Origin: Streptomyces roseoviridis
Lineage (GTDB): Bacteria > Actinomycetota > Actinomycetes > Streptomycetales > Streptomycetaceae
DNA length: 64,000 bases
NCBI RefSeq assembly: GCF_039535235.1
Contig: NZ_BAAAWU010000001.1
Location: 6,575,001 to 6,639,000, forward strand
Reading direction: 5' to 3'
The position numbers were made by a program, and so were the translations under genes. Below the pieces are notes generated by a model that was not told the origin of the DNA, made no database searches, and worked only from the letters and a program-made list of their open reading frames with translations. The stretch's first letter is position 1; every line of letters begins with the position of its first letter. Of the stretch, positions 61,465-64,000 are shown piece by piece.

Positions 61465-63072
61465 ATGAGACAACGGAAGATCATGAGCATGATCAGCGGC
61501 CTCACCCTGGCCGCCGGACTCCTGCTCACCGCCCCCACGGCCCACGCGGACGAGGCCCCCGCCACCCCGCCGGCCGAGTTCACCACCGACTGGCACGACC
61601 CGGTCACCGCCGCGCCACCGGTCACCACACCGGGCACTCCCACCTGCGAAGTGACCCTCGCCGAGGCCCAATTCCGGGACTTCACCCCCTACCGGGGGAG
61701 CTACGCCCCGCCCGAGGAGTGCGACGACACCCGCTGGAACAAGGTGGTGCTGCGCCTGGACGGGACGGTGAAGGGCCGTCAGTACGACCGGCTCGGCCAC
61801 CTCGCGGTCGGCGGCGTCGAGATCTTCCGCACCTCCACGCCCCAGCCCTCGCCCGACGGCATCGCCTGGTCCGTCGAGAAGGACGTCACCGCCTACCGCG
61901 ACGTCCTCCGCCGCCCCCAGCCGGTCGAGATGCTCATCGGCAACGTCGTCAACGAGACCTACACCGGCGTCATCGACGTCCGCGTCACCCTCACCTTCCA
62001 CACGGCGCAGGGCCGGGTGAAACCCGCCGCGGGCACCCCCGACCGCGTCCTGCCGCTCACCGCCGGCACCCTGACCACCCCGCGCAACACCGAACGCCTC
62101 CTCGCCGAGGTGTACGCCACCGGCTCGGGCGGCGGCTGCGAGGAGTACTGGTACCTCACCGTCCCCGACGCCGCCCCGTACTCCTGCAAGGCCGCCGAAG
62201 GCCCCTACCGCGAGGTGCGGATCTCCGTCGACGGACGGCTCGCGGGCATCGCCGCGCCCTTCCCGACCGTCTGGACCGGCGGCTGGTCCAACCCCTTCCT
62301 CTGGTACGTGACCCCCGCGCCGCGCGCCTTCGACGTCCAGCCCGTCGTCTACGACCTCACCCCCTTCGCCGCGCTCCTCAACGACGGGCGACCGCACCGC
62401 GTCGAGGTGAGCGTCGCCGGCGTCCCCGCCGGGCAGACCGGCTGGAGCACCCCCGCCAACATCCTGCTCTGGCAGGACGAGGGCCGCGCCGTGGTCACCG
62501 GCGGCCTCGACCGGCACGAGGAGTCCGCGCCGCGCAACACCACGTCCTACACGCCCGGTTCACCCGACCGGCTGGACACCGAGGGCGGTCACCGGCTGAC
62601 CGTCGCCGGCCACCTGAACACCTCGCACGGCCGCGTCGAGACCACCGTCACCCGCGTGCTCGACCACCGCTCCGCGCACCGCTGGGGCGAGGGCGAGAAC
62701 CCCGACGCGCTCACCGCGACCTGGACCGACGACCAGACCGTCACCACCGGCCGGACCACCACCCGCGTCCACCGCACGTACACCATGGACGGCGAGACCA
62801 CCGTCGGCGCCGGCGACCGGCTGCGGACCGTGCTCACCCTCGGCGACCGGGCCCGCACCAGCGTCGTCCGGGGCGGCCGCACCCTGTCGTGGTCCGTGCT
62901 CGACGACACCTACCGCGGCGACGCCACCTACACCACGGGCGTCCCGCGCGACCAGCGCCACGCCGTCGGCACCAGCGCCGAGCGCTACCGCCTGTACGGC
63001 TCCGACGGCTGCTACGACCGCTCCCTGAAGACCGTCCAGGGCACCCTGGTCGAGGACCTGCGGCGCTGCTGA
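61465..63072 (+). CDS. Secreted PNGase A-like peptide-N-glycosidase
   Basis: 535 aa. Signal peptide MRQRKIMSMISGLTLAAG followed by LLLTAPTAHA, cleaved before DEAP. The mature protein has the peptide-N4-(N-acetyl-beta-glucosaminyl)asparagine amidase A (PNGaseA) pattern: CEVTLAEAQFRDFTPYRGSY, WNKVVLRLDGTVKGRQYDR, VGGVEIFRTSTPQPSPDGI and WYVTPAPRAFDVQPVVYDLTPF. The plant/fungal enzyme frees N-glycans from glycoproteins; the bacterial role is inferred as degradation of eukaryotic glycoproteins. ATG 61465 has a weak ribosome site. Convergent with a GH109-like gene. Confidence 0.85.
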   Translation: MRQRKIMSMISGLTLAAGLLLTAPTAHADEAPATPPAEFTTDWHDPVTAAPPVTTPGTPTCEVTLAEAQFRDFTPYRGSYAPPEECDDTRWNKVVLRLDGTVKGRQYDRLGHLAVGGVEIFRTSTPQPSPDGIAWSVEKDVTAYRDVLRRPQPVEMLIGNVVNETYTGVIDVRVTLTFHTAQGRVKPAAGTPDRVLPLTAGTLTTPRNTERLLAEVYATGSGGGCEEYWYLTVPDAAPYSCKAAEGPYREVRISVDGRLAGIAAPFPTVWTGGWSNPFLWYVTPAPRAFDVQPVVYDLTPFAALLNDGRPHRVEVSVAGVPAGQTGWSTPANILLWQDEGRAVVTGGLDRHEESAPRNTTSYTPGSPDRLDTEGGHRLTVAGHLNTSHGRVETTVTRVLDHRSAHRWGEGENPDALTATWTDDQTVTTGRTTTRVHRTYTMDGETTVGAGDRLRTVLTLGDRARTSVVRGGRTLSWSVLDDTYRGDATYTTGVPRDQRHAVGTSAERYRLYGSDGCYDRSLKTVQGTLVEDLRRC

Positions 63073-63080
63073 ACCCGTCG

Positions 63081-63108
63081 TGTCCGGGCCCCGCGCGGGG
63101 CCCGGACA
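63081..63108. terminator. Perfect 28-base palindrome, bidirectional terminator
   Basis: Two exact complementary 14-base halves (TGTCCGGGCCCCGC) lie between the convergent PNGase-like and GH109-like genes. Confidence 0.85.
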
Positions 63109-63138
63109 CCCTGCGGGCCGGGGCTCAGGCCCGGCCGA

Positions 63139-64000
63139 TCAGGCGGGCCTGGCCGAGTCCACGCCGGAGCGGGCCCTGCGCCACTCGCCGCGCGTGAAGT
63201 CCGGGATGGGCTGCGGCGCGCCGTTCGCCTTGATCGAGGCGTGGCTCAGCGGCACGGGCGCCGTCCAGGTCGCCGCGTCGTACACGTCGAAGTCCGGCAC
63301 GAGCCCCAGCCGCATGCACTGCGTCAGCCGGTACACCATGATGTAGTCCATGCCGCCGTGCCCGCCCGGCGGATTGGCGTGCTCCTTCCACAGCCAGTGG
63401 TCGAACTCGGCCGCGTAGGCGCCGAAGTCGCCCCACTGGTGGCCCTTGTGGTCCGGCTCCAGATAGATCCGGGCCGGATAGTCCTCGAAGACGCCCTTGG
63501 TGCCGCCCAGGCTGTTGATCCGGCTGTAGGGGTGCGGCGTCGACACGTCGTGCTCCAGCCGGATCACCCGGCCCTTCGCCGTCTTGACCAGACTGATCGT
63601 CCGGTCGCTCTCGATGTACGACTCCTTCCAACTGGGGTCGCCCTTCGGCACGTTCGCCGCCCGGTACTCGGCGAGGCCCAGCGCGGGCGTGCCGAGGCTG
63701 CTGATGCTGACGGCCCGGTCGCCGCGGTTGACGTCCATGTAGTTGGCGACCGGGCCGAAGCCGTGGTTCGGATACAGGTCGCCGCGCAGCCGGGTGTGCC
63801 ACAGCCGGCGCCACGGCCCCTCGTAGTACGTCGGCGAGAACATCAGCTCGCGCAGGTCGTGGTTGTACGCCCCGGCGCCGTGCAGGAGTTCGCCGAACTT
63901 CCCGGCGTGCGCCATGCGCAGCACCCGCATCTCGTTGCGCCCGTAACAGCAGTTCTCCAGCTGCATGCAGTGCCGCCGGGTCTGCTCGGACAGGTCGACG
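63139..64000 (-). CDS. GH109-type glycosidase (partial, 5' end off right edge)
   Basis: The C-terminal 286 residues of a Gfo/Idh/MocA-fold protein; the NAD-binding N-terminus lies beyond the right edge. The stretch [58 protein letters not shown] and [14 protein letters not shown] is typical of family GH109, NAD-dependent alpha-N-acetylgalactosaminidases. Such enzymes remove GalNAc from O-glycans or blood-group A antigen. With the neighbouring PNGase-like enzyme this suggests glycoprotein use. Secretion cannot be judged because the N-terminus is missing. Confidence 0.8.
   Translation of the reverse strand, partial: VDLSEQTRRHCMQLENCCYGRNEMRVLRMAHAGKFGELLHGAGAYNHDLRELMFSPTYYEGPWRRLWHTRLRGDLYPNHGFGPVANYMDVNRGDRAVSISSLGTPALGLAEYRAANVPKGDPSWKESYIESDRTISLVKTAKGRVIRLEHDVSTPHPYSRINSLGGTKGVFEDYPARIYLEPDHKGHQWGDFGAYAAEFDHWLWKEHANPPGGHGGMDYIMVYRLTQCMRLGLVPDFDVYDAATWTAPVPLSHASIKANGAPQPIPDFTRGEWRRARSGVDSARPA

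Overview
The window is a high-GC, gene-dense actinobacterial chromosome segment, almost certainly from Streptomyces. Supporting signs are: strong G/C at third codon positions, frequent GTG starts, ATGA/GTGA gene overlaps, a rare TTA codon, an ECF41 sigma factor, several TetR/GntR/ROK/Lrp regulators, a GatD-MurT pair, an NlpC/P60 gene behind a ydaO-type riboswitch, and the gene blocks bioBADF, ureABCFGD, pfkA and def. No phage, insertion sequence, rRNA, tRNA or CRISPR array was recognised. Functions are assigned by reading motifs; no database search was possible.

Layout. 0-7 kb: an alpha/beta hydrolase cut by the left edge, an ECF41 sigma factor, a translationally coupled cis-prenyltransferase plus DUF2236 (MpaB-like) oxygenase carrying EF-hands, a GntR/UTRA regulator with a TTGGTC-NN-GACCAA palindrome upstream, and a ROK repressor whose 3' end is followed by a decayed tandem repeat. 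7-13 kb: a TTA-containing small gene, a mug-like glycosylase, purB, an SGNH hydrolase and two coupled CNNM/CBS membrane proteins. 13-19 kb: GNAT and VOC proteins and the biotin genes bioD, bioA, bioB (minus) and bioF (plus); BioB has a repetitive Cys/His tail. 19-26 kb: an unknown protein, a LysE exporter, small accessory genes, an RsbW-like ATPase, an NlpC/P60 hydrolase controlled by a c-di-AMP (ydaO) riboswitch with a Crp-like box, a ClpP homologue lacking its catalytic triad that diverges from an orphan Phd/YefM antitoxin, and a TetR/membrane protein pair. 26-31 kb: the urease operon without ureE, with a 57-bp minisatellite between ureF and ureG. 31-45 kb: a secreted S33 peptidase, an epimerase, PlsC, a DUF3048 lipoprotein, CtaG, PfkA, GatD/MurT, peptide deformylase, a TetR/acyl-CoA dehydrogenase pair and a P450. 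45-56 kb: an S33 lipoprotein with a Ser-Glu-Pro microsatellite, a two-component system, DUF2795, a methyltransferase, glutathione peroxidase, thioesterase II, a DUF3516-type helicase and a YdjM-like membrane protein. 56-64 kb: an Lrp regulator, an LLM oxidoreductase, a deaminase, a heterodimeric ABC exporter with complementary degenerate ATP sites, a secreted PNGase A-like amidase and a GH109-type glycosidase cut by the right edge.

Most of the window is housekeeping or common Streptomyces content. The parts that look least explained are four. First, the prenyltransferase/oxygenase/EF-hand couple at 2.0-4.5 kb. Second, the triad-less ClpP plus orphan antitoxin sharing a TGTACA-type operator at 23.2-24.2 kb. 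Third, the glycoprotein-deglycosylation pair at the right end. Fourth, the number of short tandem duplications, two of which copy gene 3' ends including the stop codon.
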